From Sphingomonas alpina (GTDB taxonomy: Bacteria; Pseudomonadota; Alphaproteobacteria; Sphingomonadales; Sphingomonadaceae): a stretch of 64,000 nt of DNA. Below the pieces are notes generated by a model that worked only from the letters and a program-made list of their open reading frames with translations, was not told the DNA's origin and made no database searches. A program made the position numbers and the translations under genes. This document shows positions 47,683 to 57,704 of this stretch, piece after piece. The stretch covers positions 2,852,001 through 2,916,000 of the forward strand of contig NZ_CP061038.1 of assembly GCF_014490665.1 (NCBI RefSeq), given 5' to 3'. How positions within the stretch are numbered: position 1 is the first letter of the stretch; every line of letters begins with the position of its first letter.

Positions 47683-49149
47683 TCAGTGCGGGGTGACGGC
47701 CGCGAGCGCCCGGCGGGCCTCGGCCTTGTCGGGCTCGATCGCGAGCGAACGACGGAAGAAGTCGGCCGCCCGGGCCAGGTCGCGCGTCACGCCCGAGCCG
47801 GCCTGATAGGCGCGGCCCAGGTTGAGGCAGCCATCCGCGTCTCCCAGGTCACAGGCCTTGGCGAACAATGTCCCCGCCTGCGCCACATCCTTCGCAACAC
47901 CACTGCCATTCTGGGTCAGTGATCCGAGATTGCCGCACGCGGAAGCGTCGTCCCGGTCGCACGCCCCGACATAGAGCGACGCCGCACGCACCGGATCCTT
48001 CTTCACGCCGAGACCCTGATCGTAGACCACACCGAGATTATAGCATCCGCCGGCATCATCGCCGTCGCAGGCCTTTTCGAACAGGCGTCGCGCGCGCTTC
48101 AAATTGATCTTCGCCCCGACCCCGAGCGTATAGGCCGCGCCAAGGCTGGAACAGGCGGCGGCATTCGTTTTGTCGCACGCCATTTTGAAGTAGCCGACCC
48201 CGCGTTGGGCATCCTTCACCACCCCCTCGCCCTTCACATAAGCGAGACCGACATTACCGCAGTCGGCGGGGCCGCCTTTCTCACAGGCTTGCGCGAACAG
48301 GGCGGCCGCGCGCTCGGCATTGCGCGTGACACCGTCGCCATTGTGATAGGCGATGCCGAGCAAGGTGCAGCTATTGGCCTCATCCATCGCGCAGGCTTTG
48401 TCGAACAGCGCCGCGGCACGGACTTGATCCTTCGCGACGCCATCCCCTTCGGCAAACCGGGTCCCGAGCCGCCGGCAAACCACTGCATCTTTGGCTTCAC
48501 ACGCCTCCTCGAGTTGCTTGAGCTCCGCGACATCTTCGTCGGAGGGCGGCTTAGTCTCTTCACTCGCGGGCGCGCCGGGCGTCGCGACCTGGACCGGTTC
48601 AGGCGTCTCCGCAGACGGCGGAACGGAGTCCGCAGCAAGGGCCGCCCGGCCCGTCAGCGCTTCATGCAGGCTATGCGCCTCTTCCGGCTTGTTGCCGCGC
48701 GCGATCAGCGCCTCGGCGAAGGCCACTTCATCCATGGCGAGCGGGAACAGGTCGTTCGCTACCCGGTGCCCCTCGTCGCCGCACGCGAAGCGCAGTTCCG
48801 CATCGCCCAGCGTGTCCGGCGGGACCGCTCGCATCGGTTCCGGGCGGGTCGAGGATTGCCCGATCTCTCGCCCCTGCTCATCGTACCGTACCATGGACAG
48901 CAGCCCGAGCTTGCGCTTGCCGCAATCGGCACGCATCCGGGATTTGGTCATGACCTCCGGCTCGCCGGGGCGGATCACATGCATCGTCCAATAGGTGACG
49001 ATGTCCTTTTGGCGCTCGATCGACTGCGCGTCGACGAACAGGACCCGGCCGGGCCCGCTGTTCACATACCACCATTCGGACGCCATGGCGGGAAACGGCG
49101 CAAGCAGCGCGAGACAGGCCGCAACGCGGGCACACCAGTGATGCGACAT
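47683..49149 (-). CDS. Exported Sel1-repeat, cysteine-rich protein
   Basis: A 488-residue protein. A signal peptide (ARVAACLALLAPFPAMAS) is followed by a domain of about 130 residues (WWYVNSGPGRVLFVDAQSIE), a Pro/Glu-rich linker, and about seven tandem Sel1-like repeats of 36 residues, each with two Cys (for example CTLLGIAYHNGDGVTRNAERAAALFAQAC). Paired Cys spaced this way resemble the Helicobacter Hcp proteins, where each repeat has a disulfide, which fits a periplasmic or secreted location. The last residues (VTPH) and stop codon come from the dispersed repeat at 47578-47695. Partner unknown. Confidence 0.82.
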   Translation of the reverse strand: MSHHWCARVAACLALLAPFPAMASEWWYVNSGPGRVLFVDAQSIERQKDIVTYWTMHVIRPGEPEVMTKSRMRADCGKRKLGLLSMVRYDEQGREIGQSSTRPEPMRAVPPDTLGDAELRFACGDEGHRVANDLFPLAMDEVAFAEALIARGNKPEEAHSLHEALTGRAALAADSVPPSAETPEPVQVATPGAPASEETKPPSDEDVAELKQLEEACEAKDAVVCRRLGTRFAEGDGVAKDQVRAAALFDKACAMDEANSCTLLGIAYHNGDGVTRNAERAAALFAQACEKGGPADCGNVGLAYVKGEGVVKDAQRGVGYFKMACDKTNAAACSSLGAAYTLGVGAKINLKRARRLFEKACDGDDAGGCYNLGVVYDQGLGVKKDPVRAASLYVGACDRDDASACGNLGSLTQNGSGVAKDVAQAGTLFAKACDLGDADGCLNLGRAYQAGSGVTRDLARAADFFRRSLAIEPDKAEARRALAAVTPH

Positions 49150-49406
49150 TCATTCTCCCTTGGCCCGGTTGGGGACGGCTCGCCGAGCCGCCGTGCGCGT
49201 GGTCGATGCCATGCCGCAACGATATCCAAACACCAATCCTGCGCAGAAGGTCCGCATACGCGTCGATTCAACGCGAGCGCCGCTTGAGGCAGCTTCGTGC
49301 TGGACGGTTCTCCATCTCGGAGGCCGGCGCGCTCTTTCACATCATGAAATAGGTGATTGTTGGTGCTGACTGTTCCAGCAGGATCAGCCAGCTTCGTCGC
49401 TGTTCC

Positions 49407-49499
49407 CTGGCTGATAAGCTGGCTGATAAGCTGGCTGTTACCTGGCTGTTAGCTGGCTGTTAGCTGGCTGTTAGCTGGCTGTTATTCGATAACAGCCAG
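49407..49499. repeat. 11-12 bp minisatellite CTGGCTGTTAG with terminal inverted unit
   Basis: Two units of CTGGCTGATAAG (49407-49430) are followed by five of CTGGCTGTTA plus C, G or T (49431-49485), then TCG and one unit in reverse, ATAACAGCCAG (49489-49499). The last direct unit and the inverted unit form a perfect 11-bp hairpin. Related TAACAGCCA and AACAGCCAG words occur at about 49553 and 49592. It lies in the 473-bp gene-free gap (49150-49622) upstream of the minus-strand Sel1-repeat gene; the rest of that gap shows no gene. Confidence 0.9.
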
Positions 49500-49622
49500 G
49501 ACGGTCACAAGACACTGAAAACACATCAAAATCCTCTCCCGGCAATCCAACTTAACAGCCAAGAAAAATTATATTCCGCAATAACAGCGGGAACAGCCAG
49601 CTCGTGACGCCGAAACGGGCGG

Positions 49623-50978
49623 CTAAGCAGCGACCCTGGCCGCGAAATCTCCGGCGCTTCCCTTCAGGTTGCTCAACCGGCCATCGAGCACATCGAAGCC
49701 GCGCCCCACACCGTCGATCTCGGCAGCCACGGTTTCGGTATCCTCGCGGATCGCCGCGATGGTGTTGGACATGGAATCCGCCGCCAGTGCGGTTTCATCG
49801 ACGGCTGCCGTGATCGCCGTCACGGTCTGCGCCTGTGCCTCCATCGCGACGCGGATGCGGTGGGCGCTTTCCTGCACCTCGGCTACGGTCGCCTTGATCC
49901 CGGCATTGGTGTCGACGGTCGAACGGGTTGCCGACTGGATCGCGGCGATCTTGGCGGCGATATCGTCGGTGGCGCGCGCCGTCTGGCTCGCCAGCGATTT
50001 CACTTCCTGCGCAACGACCGCGAAACCGCGACCGGCATCGCCGGCCCGCGCCGCCTCGATCGTGGCGTTCAGGGCGAGCAGATTGGTCTGCCCGGCAATG
50101 TCACGGATCAGCGCCAGGATCGATTCGATCGACTTGGCATGGTCGGACAGGGTCTCGGACATGCCGACCGCCTGCCCCGCCTGGATCGACGCGCGCATCG
50201 CGATGCCGGTCGCCGCTTCGACTTCGCTGCGGGCGTCCTCGATCGCGCGGATCAGGCCCGCGGCCGTGTGTGCCGCTTCGCGCATGGCGACCGCCGATTG
50301 CTCGGCAGCGGCGGCGACTTCGGATGTCTTGATCAGCATGCCGCGCGCCGATGTCGAGCTCCGCGCCGCCTGCGTGCGCAGATCGCCGCTTTCCTGCGTC
50401 GCGGACTCGACCGTCGCCGCGATCCCGTCGCGAAAACTATCGGCCAGCATGTCGCGCTGCCGCCGTGCATCGAACATCGTGTAGGCGCCGTAGAGCGTGG
50501 CGTAGATATCGCATTCGAGCGAGCGCAGCCGCGAAAAGACTTCGTTCATGCGCTGCCGCTCTTCCTTCGAGCAATCATGGCGGCTCGACAATATGTCGAG
50601 CGCCTTGGACGCTCCTGCACAGGTCATCGACAATATGGCAGTGAGCGAGACGCCCGCAGCAAAGGCAGCAGCAACGGTGCGCTCGGCCGAACGCACCCAT
50701 TCGAGCTGGCCGGGGTGACGATAACGATTGCGCAGATAATCGATGCCGAGCTGGATGGCGCGTTCATGGTCATGCGATACGAAACGCTGCTGATCGCCGA
50801 AGAAACGATGCCATTGTTCCCAATGCGTTTCGGACACCACGCGCGCATCGGGCTCGAGGATTTCCCAGATCGCCGTCCCGACTTCAAGATCGCCGGGCGT
50901 GAAGCCGAACAGCGACAATTTTTCGGCGATATCCAGCGCTTCGCTGATGCTGCCGGGTTCGGGAAGATGCTTGGTCAT
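49623..50978 (-). CDS. Soluble methyl-accepting chemotaxis protein, globin-like sensor
   Basis: A 451-residue chemoreceptor without membrane helices. The N-terminal 170 residues ([30 protein letters not shown]) resemble the protoglobin-type sensor of HemAT-like aerotaxis receptors. The C-terminal half is a coiled-coil signalling domain with the conserved hairpin [33 protein letters not shown]. The probable role is oxygen or gas sensing through heme. The sensor match is by pattern and the heme ligand His is not assigned. The ATG at 50978 gives MTKHLPEPG. No che genes are nearby. Confidence 0.85.
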   Translation of the reverse strand: MTKHLPEPGSISEALDIAEKLSLFGFTPGDLEVGTAIWEILEPDARVVSETHWEQWHRFFGDQQRFVSHDHERAIQLGIDYLRNRYRHPGQLEWVRSAERTVAAAFAAGVSLTAILSMTCAGASKALDILSSRHDCSKEERQRMNEVFSRLRSLECDIYATLYGAYTMFDARRQRDMLADSFRDGIAATVESATQESGDLRTQAARSSTSARGMLIKTSEVAAAAEQSAVAMREAAHTAAGLIRAIEDARSEVEAATGIAMRASIQAGQAVGMSETLSDHAKSIESILALIRDIAGQTNLLALNATIEAARAGDAGRGFAVVAQEVKSLASQTARATDDIAAKIAAIQSATRSTVDTNAGIKATVAEVQESAHRIRVAMEAQAQTVTAITAAVDETALAADSMSNTIAAIREDTETVAAEIDGVGRGFDVLDGRLSNLKGSAGDFAARVAA

Positions 50979-51150
50979 GGCGCTTCCATTGCAAGACGCC
51001 CGCTTCAACCGCGAGCGGACATCCGACCCTTAGGAAAACGCGGTTAAGAACAGGTTAGACGGGCCGCGCACGCGAACCTCCGGAATGGGCAAATAAGTGC
51101 TTTAGCTTTCTAACACACACGATAAGATGCAGCGCAAAGGGAGATCAAGC

Positions 51151-52044
51151 GTGCTCGAACTCAACGCCGTCACTCATATCTATCCGAACGGAACCCGCGC
51201 ACTCGACGATGTGACGCTCAGCATTCCCAAGGGAATGTACGGGCTGCTCGGTCCGAACGGCGCGGGCAAGTCGACCTTGATGCGCTCGGTCGCGACATTA
51301 CAGACACCGACCTCCGGCACGATCCGCTTCGGCGACATCGACATCATCGCTAACCCTGAAAAGCTGCGCGAGCGGCTCGGCTATCTGCCGCAGGATTTCG
51401 GCGTCTATCCGCGCGTCTCCGCATACGACATGCTCGATCACATGGCGGTGCTGAAGGGCATCGCTTCGGCGCGCGAGCGCAAGGAAACGGTCGAGACATT
51501 GCTCAACCAGGTCAATCTCTGGGCGGTGCGCAAAAAGGCGATCGCGGGCTTTTCCGGCGGCATGCGGCAGCGCTTCGGCATCGCCCAGGCGCTGATCGGC
51601 AATCCCGAGCTGATCATCGTCGACGAGCCGACCGCTGGCCTCGACCCGGAGGAGCGCAACCGCTTCCTCAACCTGCTGGCCGAGATCGGCGAGAATGTCG
51701 TGGTGATCCTGTCGACCCATATCGTCGACGATGTCGCCGACCTCTGCCCACGCATGGCAGTCCTGGCGGCAGGCAAGATCCAGCTGGAAGGCGCCCCGCT
51801 CGACCTGATCGCGCAGGCGCGCGGCAATGTCTGGGCGAAGACGATCGATCGCGCGGAACTGGACGAGTATCGCGGCCGGCACGAGATCATCTCGACGCGC
51901 CTCTTCGGCGGCCGGACGATCATCCACATCCTGTCCGACAGCGATCCGGAGGATGGGTTCACGCCGACCGAAGGCGGCCTGGAGGATGTCTATTTCTCGA
52001 CGCTGGCCCGCACCCGCCGCGTCGCCCCATCGCTCGCCGCTTAA
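51151..52044 (+). CDS. ABC transporter ATP-binding protein
   Basis: A 297-residue ABC ATPase: Walker A GPNGAGKST, Q-loop YLPQDFGVYP, signature FSGGMRQRFG, Walker B LIIVDEPTAGLDPEERN, and switch His in ILSTHIVDD. The likely start is the GTG at 51151, seven bases after AAAGGGAG; an ATG at 51127 would place that site inside the gene. It pairs with the permease/peptidase fusion starting 13 bp downstream. Confidence 0.92.
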   Translation: MLELNAVTHIYPNGTRALDDVTLSIPKGMYGLLGPNGAGKSTLMRSVATLQTPTSGTIRFGDIDIIANPEKLRERLGYLPQDFGVYPRVSAYDMLDHMAVLKGIASARERKETVETLLNQVNLWAVRKKAIAGFSGGMRQRFGIAQALIGNPELIIVDEPTAGLDPEERNRFLNLLAEIGENVVVILSTHIVDDVADLCPRMAVLAAGKIQLEGAPLDLIAQARGNVWAKTIDRAELDEYRGRHEIISTRLFGGRTIIHILSDSDPEDGFTPTEGGLEDVYFSTLARTRRVAPSLAA

Positions 52045-52057
52045 GGGGAACGCGAGC

Positions 52058-55000
52058 ATGTTCGGCAAGATCGCGCGGTTCGAGCTCCGCTATCAGCTCC
52101 GCAACCCGGTTTTCTGGGTCGTCGCCATCCTGTTCTTCCTGCTCACCTTCGGGTCGATGACGGTCGACCAGATCCAGATCGGCGGCGGCGGCAACATCCA
52201 CAAGAACGCGCCGGTCGCGATCGTCATGACCCACCTGATTCTGTCGCTGTTCTTCATGTTCGTGACGACCGCTTTCGTCGCCAACGTGATCGTGCGCGAT
52301 GATGAAAGCGGTTTCGGGCCGATGGTCCGATCGACCCGGGTGAAGAAGTTCGATTATCTGATGGCGCGCTTCCTCGGTGCGTTCGTCGCAGCGGCGGTCG
52401 CTTTCCTCGCGGTACCGCTGGCGATCTGGCTCGGGTCGCTGATGCCGTGGGTCGATTCCGAGACGCTCGGGCCGAACCGCTGGAGCGATTTTCTCTACGC
52501 GTATCTGCTCTTCGCCCTGCCCAACCTGTTCATGACGTCAGCAATCTTCTTCGCCGTCGCGACCATGACCCGGTCGATGATGTACAGCTATCTCGGCGTC
52601 GTCGTTTTCCTCGTACTCTATGTCGTGCTCCTCACCGTCATGGGGTCGAAGCCCGAACTGCGCGACCTGTCAGGCTATATCGAGCCGTTCGGCATCCCCG
52701 CATTCCGCAACGCCACGCGCTACTGGACGGCGAGCGAAGCAAACGGATCGATCCCCGCAATCACCGGTATAATGATGGCCAACCGCCTGATCTGGTTTGC
52801 CGTCGGGCTCGCGGCATTAGCGCTCGCTTATACTCGGTTCAGCTTCACCGAACGTGGGGCGTCGAAGCGAAAACTGCGCAAACAGGCACGCAACGACGCG
52901 AAGCTTGCCGCAACCGAACCACGGATCGTTTCGGCATTGCCGCCGGTGCGCCCCGCGGCCGCGACCTGGGCACGCCTGTCGGCACGATGCCGGTTCGAGA
53001 TGCGGCAGGTGTTCCGCAGCCCGGCCTATTTTGTGCTGGTGGTGATCGGGCTGTTCAACGCGGTAGCAGGCCTGCTTCTTTCCAACCAGATCTATGGCAC
53101 CCCCGCCCGCCCGCTCACCTTTGCCATCATCGACACGTTGCTGGGCACGTTCGGGATTATCCCGCTGATTATCGCAATCTATTATTCCGGCGAGCTCGTG
53201 TGGCGCGATCGAGAGCGCAAGATGCATGAGATCATCGACGCGACCTCGCTGCCCAACTGGGCCTATATGTTGCCCAAGGCTCTGGCGGTCACCGGAGTGC
53301 TGCTTTCGACGGTGGTCATTTCAGTCATCGCGGCGATATTGGTCCAGCTGTTCCGTGGCCAGCATGACCTCGCCTTGGGTCACTACCTTGCCTGGTATGT
53401 CGCGCCACAAGCGGTGGACCTTGCGATCATGGCGATCCTCGCGGTGTTCGTTCAGGCACTCAGCCCGAACAAATATACCGGCTGGGCCGTCATGGTCGTC
53501 TATCTCGTCGGAACCCTGACCCTGAACAATATCGGCTTCGGTCACCCGCTATACAATTACGGCAGTGTCGGATCGCAGCAATTCTCCGACATGAACGGGG
53601 CGCAGATCGGCGGCGCGCTCGGCTGGTGGCTCCGGCTTTACTGGGCCGCATTCGCGGTGATGCTGGCGGTGTTTGCGCACCTGCTCTGGCGGCGCGGCAC
53701 CGAGACTCGCCTGAAGCCGCGCCTCGCGCAATTGCCCCGCCGGCTGGTGAGCCCGGCGGGTGCGATCCTCGCCGGCGCGCTGGTCGTCGCGGCGGTGACC
53801 GGTGGGTTCCTCTATTACAATATGGATATCCTCAACACCTATCGCACGCAGGAAGACGGCGAAAAGCGGCTGGCCGCGTTCGAGAAGAAATACCTCAAAT
53901 ATGAGACGCTGCGGCAGCCGTCGCTGACCGACATCACGATGAATGTAGCACTCTATCCTGCGGAGCGGCGCGCCGAGACCAATGGTACCTACCGCTTCGT
54001 CAACGATACTGGCGCACCGTTGCCGGCGCTCCATGTCCGCCTGGCGGACGAGGATACCCGCATCGTCGCGATCGATATTCCCGGCGCGACGCTGGCGTCT
54101 GACGATGCGGACATGAAATATCGCATCTACCGCTTCGCCAACCCGCTCGCGCCCGGCGCCACCGGCACTCTCACCTTCCGAACCGAGCGCCGGCAACTCG
54201 GCCTGCGTGCCAATGGCGACGACACATCGCTGATCGCCAACGGCACATTCCTCAACAATTTCAACCTCACGCCGCAGATCGGCATGAACCGTGACGGATT
54301 GCTGACCGATCGGGCCAAGCGCCGCAAATATGGCCTCACGCCCGAACTGCGCCCGGCCAAGCTCGAGGATGTCTCGGCGCAGCGGCGCAACTATGTCGGC
54401 GACGCCGATTGGGTGCATGCCGACATCACCGTTTCGACCGATGCCGGCCAGGTACCGATCGCGCCAGGCCGCAAGGTCGCGGACACGACCGCGAACGGAC
54501 GACGCACCGCGCACTTCGTATCGGGCGCGCCGATCCTCGCCTTTTTCTCGATCCAGTCGGCGCATTATGCCGAGAAATCGGAAATGGCCGACGGCGTGAA
54601 GCTGTCAGTCTTCTACGATGCCAAGCATAGCTATAATGTCGATCGCATGCTCACTGCGATGAAAACGTCGCTTGGCTATTACCGCGCCCATTTCGGGCCT
54701 TATCAGTTCGATTATGCGCGGATCATAGAGTTCCCGGGTTACCAGACCTTTGCCCAGGCGTTTGCCGGCACGATCCCCTATTCGGAACGGATCGGCTTCA
54801 TTGCCGACACGCGCGACCCCGACAAGATCGACTATGTCACCTATGTCACCGCGCATGAGCTGGGCCATCAATATTGGGCGCACCAGCTGATCAGTGCAGA
54901 CATGCAGGGCGGCACCATCATGGTCGAGACCATGGCGCAATATTCCGCGCTGATGGTGATGAAGCACATGTATGGCGAGGACAAGATTCGCCGCTTCCTG

Positions 55001-55648
55001 AAATACGAGCTCGACAGCTATCTGCGCGCGCGCGGGTCGGAGCGGATCGAGGAACTGCCGCTCGATCGGGTCGAGAACCAGCCCTATATCCATTACCGCA
55101 AGGGCGCGGTGGTGATGTATCTGCTGCAGGATCGCCTCGGCGAGGACCGGGTCAATCACATGCTCGCCGGTCTGCTCGACAAGTTCCGCTTCAAGAGCCA
55201 GCCCTATGCCCGCTCGCTCGACCTGGTGAACGGCTTCCTGTCGCTGGCGCGCACCCCTGCCGAGCGCGAGCTGGTGCTCGACCTGCTCGACCGCATCACC
55301 ATTTACGACCTGAAGGCGACGACCGCGACGACGCGCAAGCTGCCCGACGGCAATTTTGAAACCGCAATCACGGTCAATGCGGCGAAATTCTACGCCAACG
55401 GCACCGGCGTGGAAAAGCCGGCGCCGCTGGTCGACAGCATCGCGATTGGCTTGTTCGACCAGCGTCCGGGGCTTGGCGCCTTTGCGGCGAAGGATGTGAT
55501 CTCGATGACTCGCCTGCCGGTCAAATCGGGGCAGCAGGTGATCCGGTTGGTGTCGAAGCGCAAACCGGTCTTTGCCGGGGTCGATCCGTACAACACCTAT
55601 ATCGACCGCAACAGCGACGATAATGTGGTGGCGGTAACGGGAGGGTAG
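52058..55648 (+). CDS. ABC-2 type permease fused to an M1-family aminopeptidase domain
   Basis: A 1196-residue protein with AAGGGGAACG upstream. The N-terminal 600 residues contain two sets of about six membrane helices (first set FWVVAILFFLLTFGSMTV to the helix near 250, second set from about 320), as in ABC-2 permeases. The C-terminal part is periplasmic and has the gluzincin zinc motif HELGHQ (His933, Glu934, His937) with Glu957 as the third ligand candidate (IMVETMAQ). Fused permease-M1 proteins with a separate ATPase are known from other Proteobacteria and Bacteroidetes; their substrate, probably peptides, is undefined. Confidence 0.9.
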   Translation: MFGKIARFELRYQLRNPVFWVVAILFFLLTFGSMTVDQIQIGGGGNIHKNAPVAIVMTHLILSLFFMFVTTAFVANVIVRDDESGFGPMVRSTRVKKFDYLMARFLGAFVAAAVAFLAVPLAIWLGSLMPWVDSETLGPNRWSDFLYAYLLFALPNLFMTSAIFFAVATMTRSMMYSYLGVVVFLVLYVVLLTVMGSKPELRDLSGYIEPFGIPAFRNATRYWTASEANGSIPAITGIMMANRLIWFAVGLAALALAYTRFSFTERGASKRKLRKQARNDAKLAATEPRIVSALPPVRPAAATWARLSARCRFEMRQVFRSPAYFVLVVIGLFNAVAGLLLSNQIYGTPARPLTFAIIDTLLGTFGIIPLIIAIYYSGELVWRDRERKMHEIIDATSLPNWAYMLPKALAVTGVLLSTVVISVIAAILVQLFRGQHDLALGHYLAWYVAPQAVDLAIMAILAVFVQALSPNKYTGWAVMVVYLVGTLTLNNIGFGHPLYNYGSVGSQQFSDMNGAQIGGALGWWLRLYWAAFAVMLAVFAHLLWRRGTETRLKPRLAQLPRRLVSPAGAILAGALVVAAVTGGFLYYNMDILNTYRTQEDGEKRLAAFEKKYLKYETLRQPSLTDITMNVALYPAERRAETNGTYRFVNDTGAPLPALHVRLADEDTRIVAIDIPGATLASDDADMKYRIYRFANPLAPGATGTLTFRTERRQLGLRANGDDTSLIANGTFLNNFNLTPQIGMNRDGLLTDRAKRRKYGLTPELRPAKLEDVSAQRRNYVGDADWVHADITVSTDAGQVPIAPGRKVADTTANGRRTAHFVSGAPILAFFSIQSAHYAEKSEMADGVKLSVFYDAKHSYNVDRMLTAMKTSLGYYRAHFGPYQFDYARIIEFPGYQTFAQAFAGTIPYSERIGFIADTRDPDKIDYVTYVTAHELGHQYWAHQLISADMQGGTIMVETMAQYSALMVMKHMYGEDKIRRFLKYELDSYLRARGSERIEELPLDRVENQPYIHYRKGAVVMYLLQDRLGEDRVNHMLAGLLDKFRFKSQPYARSLDLVNGFLSLARTPAERELVLDLLDRITIYDLKATTATTRKLPDGNFETAITVNAAKFYANGTGVEKPAPLVDSIAIGLFDQRPGLGAFAAKDVISMTRLPVKSGQQVIRLVSKRKPVFAGVDPYNTYIDRNSDDNVVAVTGG

Positions 55649-55651
55649 GTT

Positions 55652-56776
55652 TCAGCTCTCGGAGGCGCCGGCCTCGGTCCGGACTGGCGCATTGCCGCTG
55701 CGTTCCCACACGCTCTTCAGCGCGCGGCCGAGCATCGCGGGCAGTCCCGGCCGCACCAGCAGCCAGTCGCGGATCGCCGGTCCCTGTTCGGCGCCGATGA
55801 CTCGCTTGTAGCCGCTATCGCCCGCGCCCCAGTCGACTGTCGTGATGCCGTCCTCGAGCGCGCGGACGAGATTGCGATAATAGAGCAGCTTGCCCGGGGA
55901 ATGCTTGCCGAAAGCGGGATCATAGCTGTTGGCGATGGCGTATTTCAGCGCCCCGGCATTGACGTCAAACGAGAAGGCGGCGGGTGCGCCGTCGACGGTA
56001 AGCAAGGCCGCCCACATCATCCTGGCCAGCGCCGGATCGGCTGCCGCGGCGCGCCAGAAGGCGCCGTGCCCCGTCTCGGTGAACTTCGCATCGCTCCCAT
56101 CGGTGCGCGCCGCGATCCAGCTCTTCTCCTCGACCGAGGCGAGCGCATCGAAGCCGCCGGCCGCCCAGTCTTCGCCGCTCAGGAAACGCCAGTCGAGCGC
56201 GCCATGATCGCCAAGATGCTTTTCGTGAAAGCGGTTCTTGCGCAGGGTCGAGTTGCGCGGCCAGGTGCCCTCGGCCTGCGCCGCCGCCATGTCGAGCAGA
56301 TAGCTGTCGGCCACGAACCGGTCGAGCACTACCCAGCCCTTCGCCCGCGCTGCTATGAGCAAGGGTTGAAGCGAAGGGTCGTTGTCATAAACGGGACCGA
56401 TGCGCAGCGCGTTGACCTCTCCGCCCAGCCGATCAACCAGCGCGCCGAATGCGGCGGCGTCGGCTGCGCTGCTCGCGGGAAAACTGCGAAATGGCCAGTA
56501 ACAGCCCGGTACTGCCGCAAGCCGCGCCGGGCCGGGACCGAAGCGGACCATCGGCAGCGCGACGACCGGGTTGCCGTCCTGCTCGATCACGATCGTGCGC
56601 GCAGCACCACCATAGGCCTGCAGCGCCGCCGCAAACCATTGATAGCGCAGGAAACGATGCGTTGCGGGCGCGGCTTCGGCCACCAGGTCCAGCAGCCCCG
56701 ACAATCCGTCGAGCGCAACCGCGCGCGTCATGGCGGGCAGGCGGACAAAGTCGTCGAGGAGCATCGGCTTGTTCAT
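55652..56776 (-). CDS. GNAT family N-acetyltransferase, CelD/BcsL-like
   Basis: A 374-residue protein of the Acetyltransf_6 (CelD-like) group: two tandem GNAT-like halves, with FLRYQWFAAALQAYGG early, STLRKNRFHEKHLGDHGALDWRFL in the middle and AFSFDVNAGALKYAIANSYDPAFGKHSPGKLLYYRNLVRALEDG near the end. Relatives are linked to exopolysaccharide or cell-wall amino-acid transfer. No polysaccharide genes are adjacent. It is convergent with the permease gene. Confidence 0.85.
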   Translation of the reverse strand: MNKPMLLDDFVRLPAMTRAVALDGLSGLLDLVAEAAPATHRFLRYQWFAAALQAYGGAARTIVIEQDGNPVVALPMVRFGPGPARLAAVPGCYWPFRSFPASSAADAAAFGALVDRLGGEVNALRIGPVYDNDPSLQPLLIAARAKGWVVLDRFVADSYLLDMAAAQAEGTWPRNSTLRKNRFHEKHLGDHGALDWRFLSGEDWAAGGFDALASVEEKSWIAARTDGSDAKFTETGHGAFWRAAAADPALARMMWAALLTVDGAPAAFSFDVNAGALKYAIANSYDPAFGKHSPGKLLYYRNLVRALEDGITTVDWGAGDSGYKRVIGAEQGPAIRDWLLVRPGLPAMLGRALKSVWERSGNAPVRTEAGASES

Positions 56777-56855
56777 GCGCGACGCTATAAGGGGCGATGC
56801 GTTACCAACCTGTTCAAGCTTGACCGCATGAGCGCGCGCACGTCACAGTCGCGCG

Positions 56856-57311
56856 ATGTTCTCCACACCCGCCGTCACCACCATCGCCCAGACGATCCAG
56901 CTCTCGCTGAGCCCCGTCTTCATGCTTGCCGGGATCGGTGCGCTGCTCAACGTCCTGGCCGGACGCTTGTCGCGCGTGGTCGATCGCGCCCGGGCGATCG
57001 AACAGCTTCACCCGCGCTCGACCGGCCCGGAACATGATCGCCACGTGTGGGAATTGCGCCTGCTCGACCGGCGCATGACGGTGATCAACCGGGCGCTGGT
57101 ACTCGCGGTATCGAGCGCCGTGATGACCTGCCTGGTCGTCGCCGGCCTGTTCGTCGCCGAACTGGCCAAGCTTCACATCGGCACGGTGGTCGCCATCTCG
57201 TTCATCCTCGCCATGGCGCTGCTGATCGCCGCGCTGATCTCGTTCCTGATCGAGGTGCGCATGTCGCTGACCGCGATCCATATCCGGCCGGAATTGCTCG
57301 AACGGAGCTAG
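56856..57311 (+). CDS. DUF2721 family membrane protein
   Basis: A 151-residue protein with an N-terminal amphipathic segment (IAQTIQLSLSPVFMLAGIGALLNVLAGRLSRVVDRAR) and two C-terminal membrane helices (VLAVSSAVMTCLVVAGLFVA, VVAISFILAMALLIAALISFLI). The ARAIEQL and LLDRRMTVINRAL blocks identify DUF2721. Function unknown. It is divergent from the GNAT gene. Confidence 0.88.
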   Translation: MFSTPAVTTIAQTIQLSLSPVFMLAGIGALLNVLAGRLSRVVDRARAIEQLHPRSTGPEHDRHVWELRLLDRRMTVINRALVLAVSSAVMTCLVVAGLFVAELAKLHIGTVVAISFILAMALLIAALISFLIEVRMSLTAIHIRPELLERS

Positions 57312-57318
57312 AATATCG

Positions 57319-57615
57319 TCAGCCGCGCTGGACCAGCACGGCGGCAGCCACGATCAACAACAAAAAGAGCCCTGCCGCCGCCGCCGCGATGCACAAAATG
57401 GCCAGCCATGTCCGCGCGCTGCCGAGGCTTGGTCTATGCCCGTTGGCGGTCTTCGTGCCGAGATACGCCAAAGCCCCGAAGGCAATCGGCGTAGCTCCGC
57501 CAACCGCCATCGCCATCGCCCCGTCCGGGGCCGTGGTACGCCAGATCAGCGCGAACAGGCAGGTGCCGACAATCATTCCTGCAATCAACGCACCCAGAAT
57601 CAGGAGAATACGCAT
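57319..57615 (-). CDS. Small membrane protein, function unknown
   Basis: A 98-residue protein with three hydrophobic segments (ILLILGALIAGMIVGTCLFALIW, AMAVGGATPIAFGALAYLG and WLAILCIAAAAAGLFLLLIVAAAV). No family recognised. It ends seven bases from the convergent DUF2721 gene and lies between it and the amidase gene. Confidence 0.65.
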   Translation of the reverse strand: MRILLILGALIAGMIVGTCLFALIWRTTAPDGAMAMAVGGATPIAFGALAYLGTKTANGHRPSLGSARTWLAILCIAAAAAGLFLLLIVAAAVLVQRG

Positions 57616-57704
57616 CAGTATCTTTCAAGAACCGGTTGAATCGCCGCCAGCGACATGAAGGTGGGAGTGAGCGGCGGAAGATAACACTCAGTGACAGACT
57701 CCAG

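Noticed and set aside
49407..49499. CRISPR array
   Set aside because: Units are 11-12 bp and directly adjacent with no spacers; no cas gene is present.
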